A stretch of DNA of 64,000 bases, taken from NCBI GenBank assembly GCA_030168595.1, contig CP115556.1:1054001-1118000 (forward strand), read 5' to 3'. The notes beneath the pieces are model-generated. The model had not been told where the DNA came from, ran no database searches, and worked only from the letters and a program-made list of their open reading frames with translations. Shown here piece by piece: positions 17,064 through 24,853 of the stretch; the stretch's first letter is position 1, and every line of letters begins with the position of its first letter. Made by a program: the position numbers and the translations under genes. The DNA comes from Methanomassiliicoccales archaeon LGM-DZ1 (GTDB taxonomy: Archaea; Thermoplasmatota; Thermoplasmata; Methanomassiliicoccales; Methanomethylophilaceae).

Positions 17064-17132
17064 AGAACACCTCTGATTGTATATTGAAAATTGCAATCGA
17101 TAGCCGATTGCCTAATCAAAACAATATTATTA

Positions 17133-17180
17133 GGTTCTATAACATTTCGTGTGGAATCGGGCAGAGGAGCAGGCTCATAA
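17133..17180 (+). repeat. Left terminal inverted repeat of the ISL3 element
   Basis: 48 bp beginning GGTTCTATAACATTTCG; identical to the reverse complement of 18469-18516. The repeat is longer than the 15-40 bp usual for the family. Confidence 0.93.
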
Positions 17181-17229
17181 TCGATCATGCGCATACGCAC
17201 CTGTGTGCGCCAAAAGGAGCTGTAAGGCA

Positions 17230-17249
17230 CCTTCGCCGAAGGGCGAAGG
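17230..17249 (+). other. Hairpin upstream of transposase start
   Basis: CCTTCGCC and GGCGAAGG form a perfect 8-bp stem with a GAAG loop between the left repeat and the transposase start. A hairpin here could block read-through translation from outside transcripts, as in other insertion sequences; this role is inferred. Confidence 0.4.
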
Positions 17250-17259
17250 ATGCGCCCCG

Positions 17260-18474
17260 ATGACATTGGAGCAGTCGATGAAATTCATCCTCGGGGTGGA
17301 GACCGATCAGTGGAAAATAACGGCGATCCGGGGAGGAGTGGAGGATGACGTGAAGGTCACCCACATCGACATGGATTTCATCGGAGACCCCGGAATATGT
17401 CCGGAGTGCGGATGCAGACGTTCGATCCACGACGCCAGGGTCAGGGTATGGAGACATGCCAATCTGGACGATACCGTCTGCTACATCCATGCCGCGATAC
17501 CGCGCTGCATGTGTCCCAAGTGCGGGAAGATAACCCAGGCGGACATACCCTGGGCGGATCAGCGCGTGAGCTATACGAAGAGGTTCATGGAGGCGGCCAT
17601 CGAACATATGGCACAGATGTCGCTTGCAGCGGCATCGAGGCTTCTCAAGGTGTCCTGGAAGGTGCTGGACGATATAGTCGGGGCCGTTGTCGACCGCCAT
17701 CTCGATTCCATGGACCTGTCCGGACTGAGGCGCATCCGTGTGGATGAGACGGCGGCGAAGAAGCACCATAAGTACATCACGGCAGTGACCGACGCCGATA
17801 CCGGGGATATCGTGTTCATAACCAAGGGGAAGGATTCCGATACCATCAGGGAATTCGCTGTCTGGCTCTGTGAACATGACGGCGACCCGCGGGCCATCGA
17901 ACTGATCGCCACGGACTTCGGCGATGCGTTCATCGCCGGCGCCAAAGAATATCTCCCCAACGCCGAGCCGGTCTACGACCCGTTCCATCTGGTCCAGATC
18001 GCCAACAGGCATCTGGACCGCGACCGCGCATCGACGCAGATCAACGGCCAGAGGAGGAAATCCGTCCGTTACGCGCTGCTGAAGAACCCCGAGAACCTCC
18101 GTCCGGATGAGATGCATGAGCTCATGGACATAACCAAGGACAACGAGCTTGTAGGTACATCCTATCAGATGAAGGAGTCCCTCAGGCAGGTGTTCGACTA
18201 CTCATACGAGCAGATCGATCTGGCACGTGCCCATCTGGTCAGATGGGCGCAGTGGGCCGCAGAGGAAGGATCCGCGGGTTTCAGAGCATTGGCCAAGACC
18301 GTGAAGAAGCATCTCGAAGGGATATTGAAGGCCATAGAGACCGGCATCAACAACGGCTACCAGGAATCCCTCAACGGCAGGGTGCAGCTGTCCAAGGGAT
18401 TGGCGAGAGGTTACGGGAAGGAGATGCGTCTCGGAAGGATAGTGTTCTTCCGCGACAGCTGCAGGTCGTTATGA
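17260..18474 (+). CDS. ISL3-family transposase
   Basis: 404 residues from the ATG at 17260. An N-terminal zinc finger (CPECGCRR with CMCPKCGK, about residues 47-93) is followed by a helix-turn-helix segment. The DDE-type core has VDETAAKKHHKYITAVTD near 165, ATDFGDAFIAGAKEYLPNAEPVYDPFHL near 225, and the catalytic Glu in NNGYQESLNGRVQLSKGLARGYG near 380. The ATG at 17278 has a better-spaced GGAG and may be the true start; the frame could also open before 17260, inside the inverted repeat. The last codons and the stop lie within the right inverted repeat. Confidence 0.93.
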   Translation: MTLEQSMKFILGVETDQWKITAIRGGVEDDVKVTHIDMDFIGDPGICPECGCRRSIHDARVRVWRHANLDDTVCYIHAAIPRCMCPKCGKITQADIPWADQRVSYTKRFMEAAIEHMAQMSLAAASRLLKVSWKVLDDIVGAVVDRHLDSMDLSGLRRIRVDETAAKKHHKYITAVTDADTGDIVFITKGKDSDTIREFAVWLCEHDGDPRAIELIATDFGDAFIAGAKEYLPNAEPVYDPFHLVQIANRHLDRDRASTQINGQRRKSVRYALLKNPENLRPDEMHELMDITKDNELVGTSYQMKESLRQVFDYSYEQIDLARAHLVRWAQWAAEEGSAGFRALAKTVKKHLEGILKAIETGINNGYQESLNGRVQLSKGLARGYGKEMRLGRIVFFRDSCRSL

Positions 18475-18516
18475 GCCTGCTCCTCTGCCCGATTCCACAC
18501 GAAATGTTATAGAACC
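18469..18516 (-). repeat. Right terminal inverted repeat of the ISL3 element
   Basis: 48 bp, the exact inverse of 17133-17180. It overlaps the last two codons and the stop of the transposase gene. Confidence 0.93.
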
Positions 18517-18581
18517 TATTATTATACGTTATGTTGGACGTTATTGAAAAATATCTTAACAATCTTTAAATGAAGAAAAAT

Positions 18582-18599
18582 GCCCCGAAGCGCAGGGGC
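18582..18599 (-). terminator. Hairpin after the 104-aa hypothetical gene
   Basis: GCCCC and GGGGC form a 5-bp stem with an 8-nt loop, 18 bp beyond the minus-strand stop at 18618. It is weaker than others in the window. Confidence 0.35.
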
Positions 18600-18617
18600 C
18601 TATGCAGACGCTGGGCA

Positions 18618-18932
18618 TCATTTGCATTCGTCGATCGTCCCTTCCACATAGGGAACGTCCTGAGGAAGGTATCCGCCGGTCACAGCGTCCCAGAGGCCGT
18701 CCACTATGCTGTCGATCACCCTGTCGCGCAGCTCCCGGTAAGTGTCCGGATCGGATTTCTTCAGGGCCGCCGCCGAACGGTACACGGTGCCGTCCTCGGA
18801 AGTGAACCCTCCCCTCTCGGTCAGGATGGCATCCAGGTCGGAGACCCCGAAGCCCCCGTCGATCTCCAGCCTGACAGCTTTCATGAGGCGCTCGATGTCC
18901 TCGTACCTCTCACCTCTGAACCAGTATGCCAT
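18618..18932 (-). CDS. Hypothetical 104-aa protein
   Basis: I do not recognise the family. The protein is acidic, soluble and mainly helical, with two Arg-rich stretches (YWFRGERYEDIERLMKAVR near the start and DPDTYRELRDRVIDSIVDG near residue 70). It has no signal peptide or membrane segment. GC-rich third positions show real coding bias. The ATG at 18932 lies about 110 bp from the divergently transcribed trmJ-like gene, with promoter sequence between. It borders the ISL3 island. Confidence 0.65.
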   Translation of the reverse strand: MAYWFRGERYEDIERLMKAVRLEIDGGFGVSDLDAILTERGGFTSEDGTVYRSAAALKKSDPDTYRELRDRVIDSIVDGLWDAVTGGYLPQDVPYVEGTIDECK

Positions 18933-19045
18933 ATGAGGCGGCCTACCGCCGTCGCAGGTTTATCTAGTTGACGGCCCCGGCATTCCGCCCTTTGTCCGTC
19001 CCCGTAAAAATCCTTATACTCCCCGCATATGGGATTCCGATTCAA

Positions 19046-19771
19046 ATGGTAGATATCCGCGTCGTAGTCGTCGGCCCCAAGTTCGAGGGCAACGTCGGGG
19101 CCATAGCCAGGTGCATGGCTAACTTCGGCGTGAAGGAGCTTTATCTTGTTAATCCCTGCGAGATCGGCGACACCGCCATCGCCCGCTCCAAGCACGGGGA
19201 CTACATCCTGAAGGACGCCGTCATATGCACCTCCCTGGAAGAGGCCGTCGACGGATGCTTCCTGGTCGTCGGGACCTCCGGCACCGTCACCAAGGGCGAC
19301 AGCAACTACACCAGGATCCCGGTCGACGTGAGGACCTTCGCATCCATGTGCCGCGGATACCACGAGAAAATAGCGCTGGTCTTCGGCAGGGAAGACATCG
19401 GCCTGCTGCAGACCGAACTCAACAGGTGCGACGTCCTCGTCACCATACCTGCCGACGACGAGTATCCGGTCATGAACCTCTCCCATTCGGTCGGGGTCGT
19501 TCTGTACGAGATGTTCCAGGCGGTCCGCAAACCTGAGCACTGCAAACCCTGCAACAGCCACGAGAAGGAGCTCATGTACAAGTTCTTCGGCGATCTTCTG
19601 GAGGAGATCGACTACACCGAGCCGAGGAGGGAGGCGACCACCGTCATGTTCAGGAGGATGATGGGAAGGTCCGTGCCCACCGGTTACGAGTTCAACACCA
19701 TCATGGGCGTCTTCGGCGATGCCGCGAAGGTCATCAGGAACCTTCAGAAAAGCGGAAAGAAATGGGAATGA
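19046..19771 (+). CDS. trmJ: TrmJ-family tRNA 2'-O-methyltransferase (SPOUT)
   Basis: 241 residues. SPOUT methyltransferases of this family methylate the ribose at position 32 of tRNA using SAM. The N-terminal VVVVGPKFEGNVGAIARCMANFGV is the RNA-contact motif (conserved Asn and Arg). The C-terminal trefoil-knot motifs ALVFGREDIGLLQTEL and ITIP-like TIPADDEYPVMNLSHSVGVVLYE bind SAM. The C-terminal extension (about 175-241) is family-typical. An ATG at 19029 opens another frame and stops at once; the TATA-like CTTATACT at about 19012 puts the leaderless start at 19046. The 3' end overlaps the convergent FtsZ-like gene by 38 bp. Confidence 0.9.
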   Translation: MVDIRVVVVGPKFEGNVGAIARCMANFGVKELYLVNPCEIGDTAIARSKHGDYILKDAVICTSLEEAVDGCFLVVGTSGTVTKGDSNYTRIPVDVRTFASMCRGYHEKIALVFGREDIGLLQTELNRCDVLVTIPADDEYPVMNLSHSVGVVLYEMFQAVRKPEHCKPCNSHEKELMYKFFGDLLEEIDYTEPRREATTVMFRRMMGRSVPTGYEFNTIMGVFGDAAKVIRNLQKSGKKWE

Positions 19772-20576
19772 AGACGAACGCGCCGGTGCTGCCCTGCATC
19801 GTCCCCTCGACGACCTCCGGGACCGACCCGGTCAGGTCCGCCGTCCGCCTCACCAGCATCTCGCGCTCCTGAGGGCCCAGCGGAGAATCGGTGAGGACCA
19901 CCGCGCGCTTGCCCATGATATCCGTCCGGTAAAGCGGGAACGCCAGCGCGCCTTCCGCTGAGAACGCAGGGGACGCCCCGTTCCCGTACCCCAGAGTGTA
20001 GAACCTCCCGCCGAATATCAGTTCATACCTGCCGTCGCCCGCCAATGAGGCTATGCTCTCGACGGCGTGCTTGCGGAGGACCGCGAACTCGTCGATCAGA
20101 GGCGCGAAGTCCAAGGCCGACGAGTCCTCCCTGAACGCGGTATCGAGGTCCATCACGAAGATCCTGCAGTCCGGCACCGATTGTGCCAGGCTCTCGACCA
20201 GGGGCTCGAAGCGGGAGCGGGTGTCATCCGCCCTGAAAGGGACGGAGAGGACGTAGGTGACCCGTATCCCTGCGGAGGAGGCCACCTGCCCGAAGGCGAG
20301 AGCGGCGCTGTCCGCGGTCTGACCTCCGACGAATAATGAGACAACTGCGGCCGTGCGGCCGCTGAGATGCTCCAGGATGTCCCCGTCATGGATGAACATG
20401 GCGCGGAAGTAGCTCCCGTCCATATCGCCGGGGGCATCCCCCGAAGGGCCGTCCGAGAGGCATATGTCGGCATCCTCGCGGTCGATGGTCAAAAGCGGGA
20501 GCCCGCAGTCGGCGGCGGCCGCTCTTGCGGTCCTGCAGCCGTCGGTCCCGCACCCTACGATGACTACTCCCGTCAT
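19734..20576 (-). CDS. Divergent FtsZ/tubulin-superfamily protein
   Basis: 280 residues. The layout follows FtsZ: a glycine loop VIVGCGTDGCRTA at residues 5-17, then VGGQTADSAALAFGQVASSAGIRVTYVLSVPFR near 90-120 (in the place of the FtsZ signature GGGTGTG and the ...VVTKPF strand), a DEFAVLRKHAVESI helix, and a C-domain with GYGNGASPAFSAEGALAFPL, EVVEGT and GAFVFIPISF. The GTP-contact glycines of the signature loop are mostly replaced, so GTP binding is doubtful. Its start overlaps the RHH gene as ATGA, so the two are co-translated. The open frame extends upstream to 21146 but only through the RHH gene. Family assignment is by motif layout alone. Confidence 0.6.
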   Translation of the reverse strand: MTGVVIVGCGTDGCRTARAAAADCGLPLLTIDREDADICLSDGPSGDAPGDMDGSYFRAMFIHDGDILEHLSGRTAAVVSLFVGGQTADSAALAFGQVASSAGIRVTYVLSVPFRADDTRSRFEPLVESLAQSVPDCRIFVMDLDTAFREDSSALDFAPLIDEFAVLRKHAVESIASLAGDGRYELIFGGRFYTLGYGNGASPAFSAEGALAFPLYRTDIMGKRAVVLTDSPLGPQEREMLVRRTADLTGSVPEVVEGTMQGSTGAFVFIPISFRFSEGS

Positions 20577-20848
20577 CCCTTCCTCTCCAGGCTCTCCCGG
20601 TACGCGGACGCGAGCTCGGAGGCGGGATCGCCGTCTGAGAACTCCTCGATCCCGTGGGACTCGGCCTCGGCGGCCGCTTCGAGGATACTCTCCCTCTCGG
20701 ACGGGGACAGGCATTCGGCCAGAAGACGCGATACGGCCTCCAGCAGGAAATCGCTGCGCGATGCGAAGCGGTGCGAGCTCACGAGGGAATCCATCAGGAC
20801 GAGCTCGTCGGAGGGGATTCTCGCAGTGAGCTTCATTGAACCGTCCAT
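20573..20848 (-). CDS. Ribbon-helix-helix DNA-binding protein
   Basis: 91 residues. The N-terminal 45 residues (MKLTARIPSDELVLMDSLV...ASRSDFLLEAVSRLL) match the RHH/MetJ-Arc fold: one strand, then two helices with the SRSDFL turn. The acidic C-terminal half is helical. ATG codons at 20848 and 20836 are both possible starts; the second begins directly at the strand. The gene is coupled by a 4-bp ATGA overlap to the FtsZ-like gene, so the protein probably regulates or partners that product. Confidence 0.8.
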   Translation of the reverse strand: MDGSMKLTARIPSDELVLMDSLVSSHRFASRSDFLLEAVSRLLAECLSPSERESILEAAAEAESHGIEEFSDGDPASELASAYRESLERKG

Positions 20849-20870
20849 ATGACCAGAACTTCAAAAGTGA

Positions 20871-20888
20871 GCGGGGGGAAACCCCCGC
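20871..20888 (-). terminator. GC hairpin after the rpl12 gene
   Basis: GCGGGGG and CCCCCGC form a perfect 7-bp stem with a GAAA tetraloop. It lies 44 bp beyond the rpl12 stop, at the end of the ribosomal stalk operon. A near twin follows rpl11 at 24822-24839. Confidence 0.55.
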
Positions 20889-20931
20889 ATGGATGAAAGG
20901 CGTTTCAGTTATTGCCGGTAAACGGGGATGC

Positions 20932-21243
20932 TCATCCGAAGAGAGCGGAGAGACCAGCGGCGGCTTCGTCCTCGCTGACCTTCTCTTCCTCGGCCTCGGC
21001 CTTCTTGTCTTCCTTGGGGGCCTCGGCGGCGGCTGCGGGAGCAGCTGCGGCGGCTGCGGGAGCGGCGACAGAGGCGTTAGCGATTGCCTCTTTGATGTCG
21101 ACTCCCTCGAGGGAGGCAACGAGTGCCTTGACTTTCGCGGCATCAACTTCTACGCCTGCTGCGGTGAGAATGGCCGTGATGGCATCTTCGGTGATCTCTT
21201 TCCCAGCAGAGTAGAGGACCATTGCGCTGTAAATATACTGCAT
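20932..21243 (-). CDS. rpl12: Ribosomal protein L12 (archaeal P1)
   Basis: 103 residues. The helical dimerisation domain ([34 protein letters not shown]) is followed by an Ala-rich hinge (about 58-80) and an acidic tail ending GLSALFG, the archaeal stalk signature that binds translation factors. It is the last gene of the rpl1-rpl10-rpl12 unit, 15 bp after rpl10. MVLYSAGKE is an internal alternative start. Confidence 0.95.
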   Translation of the reverse strand: MQYIYSAMVLYSAGKEITEDAITAILTAAGVEVDAAKVKALVASLEGVDIKEAIANASVAAPAAAAAAPAAAAEAPKEDKKAEAEEEKVSEDEAAAGLSALFG

Positions 21244-21258
21244 AATTCTTCAACTCCT

Positions 21259-22263
21259 TTATCCGAACAGAGCGCCGAGTCCTGCGGAAACCTCTTCCTC
21301 AGTTTCCTCTTCGCTCTTTTCTTCTTCTGCTTTCTGCTCCGCCGGTGCGGCGGGCTCTGCTGCGGCGCTAGCGGCAACAGGCGCGGAGGCGAGCCTCGCG
21401 GCGATGTCGTCGTTAGTGAATCCGGACGCAGAAGCAAGGGCAAGCATCTGCCTGTCTGCCTTCGCAAAAAGCGCTCCGATAGTATCTTTGGTCGGTATCG
21501 CGGCCTCAACAGACAGCGCAACTGCGCTCCTGTATGCCTTGGCGATAAGGGCAGGCATCGTCTCCTTCGCAGGGTATGCGATCTCGACAGCGAGCGCCAT
21601 AGCGTCGTGGGCGGCCGTAGCGAACATAGATGTGTAATAATCATCAGGAATGTCGAGGACGTCCCTAGTGTAGACGATCCCATCGCCGAAAATCGCGTAA
21701 GCGTTCATTCCGACTTCCATGGGAAGAATCTCGAGCTTGGGAAGCATCGCGGCGATCTCGGGGGAGATGGCCTCACCCTGTTTGACGAGGGTGGTCTTCT
21801 TCTTGATGGTTATTTTCCCGTTCATGATCTGAGCGGGAAGGCCCAGTTTCTGAAGTTCACCGATGATGGGCCCGGGCCCGAAGGGGGTGGGTCCCTCAGG
21901 AACGACGATGTCGATGGGCGCGATCTGACCCGCTTTCGCGGGAGCCGGAGTGCTCGTCGCCTTCAGCTTCTTGAAGAGCTGGAAAGCGTTGATGTCCGTG
22001 GTAACGATCGCACACTGCCCGCCGACGTACTCCTTCAGCTTCTCCACGCCGGGCCTGACGGACGCGGCCTGCTCAAGAGCCAGATGAATAAGGTTGTTCT
22101 TAGTCATCTTGATCTTGGCATGCTGCCTCATGCCTGCCCTCATGGACTGGATCTGGGGAGCCGGGATCTCCTGCATGTCCACGATCGCTACGACCGGGTA
22201 CTGCTGGATATCGGCGACGATCTCGTTCACGATGTCCTTCTTCCAACTTGCGACGTGTGCCAT
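21259..22263 (-). CDS. rpl10: Ribosomal protein L10 (archaeal P0)
   Basis: 334 residues, the normal archaeal P0 length. The N-domain (HVASWKKDIVNEIVADIQQYPVVAIVDM) binds 23S rRNA. The PGPIIGELQKLGLPA region and helical spine follow, where L12 dimers attach, then an Ala/Glu-rich tail ending GLGALFG like that of rpl12. The stop is TAA. It lies 13 bp after rpl1. Confidence 0.95.
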   Translation of the reverse strand: MAHVASWKKDIVNEIVADIQQYPVVAIVDMQEIPAPQIQSMRAGMRQHAKIKMTKNNLIHLALEQAASVRPGVEKLKEYVGGQCAIVTTDINAFQLFKKLKATSTPAPAKAGQIAPIDIVVPEGPTPFGPGPIIGELQKLGLPAQIMNGKITIKKKTTLVKQGEAISPEIAAMLPKLEILPMEVGMNAYAIFGDGIVYTRDVLDIPDDYYTSMFATAAHDAMALAVEIAYPAKETMPALIAKAYRSAVALSVEAAIPTKDTIGALFAKADRQMLALASASGFTNDDIAARLASAPVAASAAAEPAAPAEQKAEEEKSEEETEEEVSAGLGALFG

Positions 22264-22276
22264 ACTTGGACCTCCC

Positions 22277-22915
22277 TCACATCAGCCTCTCGGACGGTCC
22301 CATGGTGGTCTTGATGTAGGCGGAGTCGATGTTGTGCTTACCCTTTTCGAGCTTGTTCTCAACACGCTTCATGATGACATCGACGTTTTCGGCGATGTCA
22401 TCCGCGGACATCTCAACGGTCCCGACGGGAACGTGGAAAGTCTTTCTGTCTTTTGTCCTGACGGTAACAGACTTGCGGAGGTTTGCGATCATCGGGGCCG
22501 GATCAACTCCGGGAGCGATGGGCTTAGGCATCTTTCCGCGGGGACCGAGAACGGTACCGAGCCTCTTACCGACGACCGCCATAAGGGGGGCCTCGGCGAT
22601 GAAGTAATCGATGTCGTTCGCGATCTTCTTCGCCTGTTTCTTGTTGCCAGCGAGGGTCCCGAGTTCGTCGGGAGAGATCACTAGGTCAGCAACGTCCTTG
22701 GCTTTCAAGGCTAGTTCGCCACCGCCAATGACAGCGATCTTGATCGACTTTCCGCGGCCTTTCGGGAGGATGATCTCCTCCTGGATACGGTTCTTCGGAA
22801 TGGTCAGGTCAACATCCCTGAGATTGACGGCCAACTCAACCGTTTCTACGAATTTGCGCTTCTTGGCGCTTTCGAGCGCCTTCTGCACAGCCATTACGGT
22901 TGGTTTTTCTGCCAA
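22277..22915 (-). CDS. rpl1: Ribosomal protein L1
   Basis: 212 residues. The family signatures are NLRDVDLTIPKNRI, ILPKGRGK, GKRLGTVLGPRGKMPKP and GTVEMSADDIAENV. L1 forms the mobile stalk near the E site and, in some archaea, represses its own mRNA. The start is TTG at 22915, preceded by GGAGGA with good spacing. Normally rpl11 lies directly upstream; here about 1.9 kb with an inverted ATPase gene intervenes, so this gene heads its own transcript. Confidence 0.95.
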   Translation of the reverse strand: MAEKPTVMAVQKALESAKKRKFVETVELAVNLRDVDLTIPKNRIQEEIILPKGRGKSIKIAVIGGGELALKAKDVADLVISPDELGTLAGNKKQAKKIANDIDYFIAEAPLMAVVGKRLGTVLGPRGKMPKPIAPGVDPAPMIANLRKSVTVRTKDRKTFHVPVGTVEMSADDIAENVDVIMKRVENKLEKGKHNIDSAYIKTTMGPSERLM

Positions 22916-22998
22916 TACAATTCCTCCTCGTAGTGATAGCGGACCGTGAGGCCCTTCTACGAGCGATTCATGCTCATTCTCTTTCCATATTTAAAGAA
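22916..22998 (-). promoter_or_regulatory. Promoter and leader of rpl1-rpl10-rpl12
   Basis: A TATA box (TTTAAATAT, about 22989-22997) lies on the minus strand. The leader of roughly 50 nt before the TTG start ends in GAGGAGG. It is the likely place for L1 autoregulation, although I did not resolve an L1-binding fold. Confidence 0.6.
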
Positions 22999-23150
22999 AA
23001 CTATCATAAAGCATCCTCACGAGAAGAGGGCACGTGCGCTCATGTACGACGTGTACCTTAAAGAGCCGGAGCAGCTCTCTGACAGGACTGCCGGGGCACT
23101 TGCAGCCGTCACAGTCTAAAACACCAAAGATTCCGAAGAATCGGTTAAAC
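22999..23150. other. Intergenic stretch between rpl1 promoter and the 34-bp repeats
   Basis: I see no gene, tRNA or clear hairpin here. A low-complexity GC-rich core (about 23040-23110) is flanked by AT-rich edges. Confidence 0.4.
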
Positions 23151-23252
23151 TGTGTTTAATATGGATAGAAATGGGAATTTAAGTTGTGTTTAATATGGAT
23201 AGAAATGGGAATTTAAGTGGTGTTTAATATGGATAGAAAAGGAATTTTTGAT
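23151..23252 (+). repeat. Three tandem 34-bp repeats upstream of a DUF4143 ATPase
   Basis: Units start at 23151, 23185 and 23219. Units 1 and 2 are identical; unit 3 diverges at its ends. Each contains GTTTAATATGGATAGAAA, which combines a TATA-like core and an ATG. In units 1 and 2 that ATG opens a short frame closed by a TAA in the next unit. It may be a triplicated promoter or a repetitive protein-binding site for the downstream gene. Confidence 0.85.
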
Positions 23253-23277
23253 ATACGTTTAAAGCATCTGGCTATTG

Positions 23278-24636
23278 ATGACGCTGCCTTCCAGAATTTT
23301 CAAGAGAAAGATATACGGCTCCCTTCTCAAGTGGAAGAGCGAATCCAACGGAAGCTCGGCACTTCTCATACAGGGCGCCAGACGCATAGGGAAAAGTACA
23401 ATCGCCGAAGAATTCGCCAAAAACGAATATGAATCGTATCTGTTGATCGATTTCAACAATCCTGGACCAAATCTTATCCATTACTTTGAAAACTATCAAA
23501 CAGACCTGGACCGCCTATTTTTCCTGCTGCAGACGGAATACGGAGTAAACCTGACCCGCAGGAAAAGCCTAGTCATCTTTGATGAAATTCAGCTATTTCC
23601 CTTGGCCAGGAAGATGATCAAATATCTCGTGGCAGACGGACGTTACGATTACATCGAGACCGGGTCGCTGATATCTATCATGAACAGCATGAAAGGTTTC
23701 ACTATCCCTTCCGAGGAAGAGGACCTCTGCATGTACCCCATGGATTTCGAGGAGTTCTGCTGGGCGTGCGACATGGAATTCATCCCGCAGGAAATCCGCA
23801 AGCACTACGCAAACAGAACACCGCTCGGTAGGGATGTACATGACACTCTCATGAACAAGTTCAGAGAGTACATGCTGATAGGAGGAATGCCGCAATCTGT
23901 TGCGACTTTCATCGAAACAAACGACTTAAACGAAGTTGAACGTACCAAAAGCCTCATCATATCGCTTTACCGTAAGGACATAACCCGCGAATCCGCTCTC
24001 AGTGGCAGAGCCGCCGAGATATTCGACCATGTTCCGTCGTTCCTTTCCGACAGCAGAAAACTGTTCAGGCCCGGAAAAATAGCTAAAGGAACGAGAATGG
24101 AGGATTACAGCAGAAGCATCTTGTGGCTTTCGGATGCGATGATCTGCAATGTCTGCTACAATGTGAATGATCCAGATGTTTCTCTCGACCTCACATTGGA
24201 TAGGAACACGTTCAAATGCTACCTGTCCGATACCGGACTTCTCATCACGCTCTCCTTCAGCCGGGACATCCTTTCGAAAAAAGAGTTCTTCGCCTCGTTC
24301 ACAAGAGGCAGCATTTCGATGAACGAGGGGATGATATTCGAGAATGCAGTCGCCCAGGCGCTGAAGGCAGGCGGGCACGAGCTCCGTTACTGCGAGTTCT
24401 ATAACAAAGGTTCAACCCACATCCATGAAATCGATTTCCTTCTCCCGTGCGGCGCGGAGAAGATGTGCCCAATCGAGGCCAAATCAGGGAAAATATCCGA
24501 CCGCCACATATCGCTGGACCGTTTCTGCGAAAAGTACCGTGACAGGATTGCGGGACCGATCGTGATCCACACCAAGGACCTACGCGAGGAAAAGGGGATC
24601 CTCTATATCCCTATCTATATGGCCTGGCTCTTATAA
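23278..24636 (+). CDS. AAA-type ATPase with DUF4143 (COG1373)
   Basis: 452 residues. A P-loop LIQGARRIGKST lies near residue 32-43 and a Walker B LVIFDEIQLF near 98. A winged-helix region follows, and a C-terminal DUF4143 nuclease-like domain has EIDFLLP and IEAKSGK near 385-405, the D...ExK pattern. Members are often mobile accessory genes of unknown function. Codon use is visibly more AT-rich than in neighbouring ribosomal genes, and the stop is TAA. It lies against transcription between rpl1 and rpl11, which suggests acquisition. No clear ribosome-binding site precedes the ATG at 23278; TTG at 23275 is an alternative. Confidence 0.88.
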   Translation: MTLPSRIFKRKIYGSLLKWKSESNGSSALLIQGARRIGKSTIAEEFAKNEYESYLLIDFNNPGPNLIHYFENYQTDLDRLFFLLQTEYGVNLTRRKSLVIFDEIQLFPLARKMIKYLVADGRYDYIETGSLISIMNSMKGFTIPSEEEDLCMYPMDFEEFCWACDMEFIPQEIRKHYANRTPLGRDVHDTLMNKFREYMLIGGMPQSVATFIETNDLNEVERTKSLIISLYRKDITRESALSGRAAEIFDHVPSFLSDSRKLFRPGKIAKGTRMEDYSRSILWLSDAMICNVCYNVNDPDVSLDLTLDRNTFKCYLSDTGLLITLSFSRDILSKKEFFASFTRGSISMNEGMIFENAVAQALKAGGHELRYCEFYNKGSTHIHEIDFLLPCGAEKMCPIEAKSGKISDRHISLDRFCEKYRDRIAGPIVIHTKDLREEKGILYIPIYMAWLL

Positions 24637-24821
24637 TCGGCTCTGGTCCCGCCGTACCCATGGCCCTTCGGCATGACCGGCAGGGCCTCAGATATCGAGA
24701 ACTTCATGATCTGATTAGCAGAATCCGATATGGTGCATGCAGAAACAACAAACTGCCGAATCTTGGCAACGGAATCGTGCCGTTCCGAATCTGTTTGCAA
24801 AAAGAACGGAAACAGAGATGA

Positions 24822-24839
24822 GCGGGGGAAGGCCCCCGC
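24822..24839 (-). terminator. GC hairpin after rpl11
   Basis: GCGGGGG and CCCCCGC form a perfect 7-bp stem with an AAGG loop, 15 bp beyond the rpl11 stop. It suggests that secE-spt5-rpl11 transcription now ends here rather than continuing into rpl1. Confidence 0.55.
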
Positions 24840-24853
24840 GGTGAAGTTTGAGA

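Larger units (their letters stand above)
17125..18524 (+). mobile_element. Complete ISL3-family insertion sequence with 8-bp target duplication
   Basis: The element itself spans 17133-18516 (1384 bp). Its two 48-bp ends are perfect inverted repeats, and the flanking 8 bp TATTATTA (17125-17132 and 18517-18524) are identical, the duplication length expected for ISL3. A single intact transposase gene fills the inside. Nothing suggests decay, so the insertion looks recent. The target is an AT-rich, TATA-like site upstream of the surface-protein gene. Confidence 0.93.

Noticed and set aside
20577-21146. Long N-terminal extension of the FtsZ-like protein
   Set aside because: It reads through the RHH and rpl12 genes in a different frame; the ATGA overlap marks the real start.
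23229-23432. A 67-codon frame from the third repeat unit overlapping the ATPase start
   Set aside because: It is out of phase with the ATPase, has no recognisable domain, and arises from the repeat's ATG.
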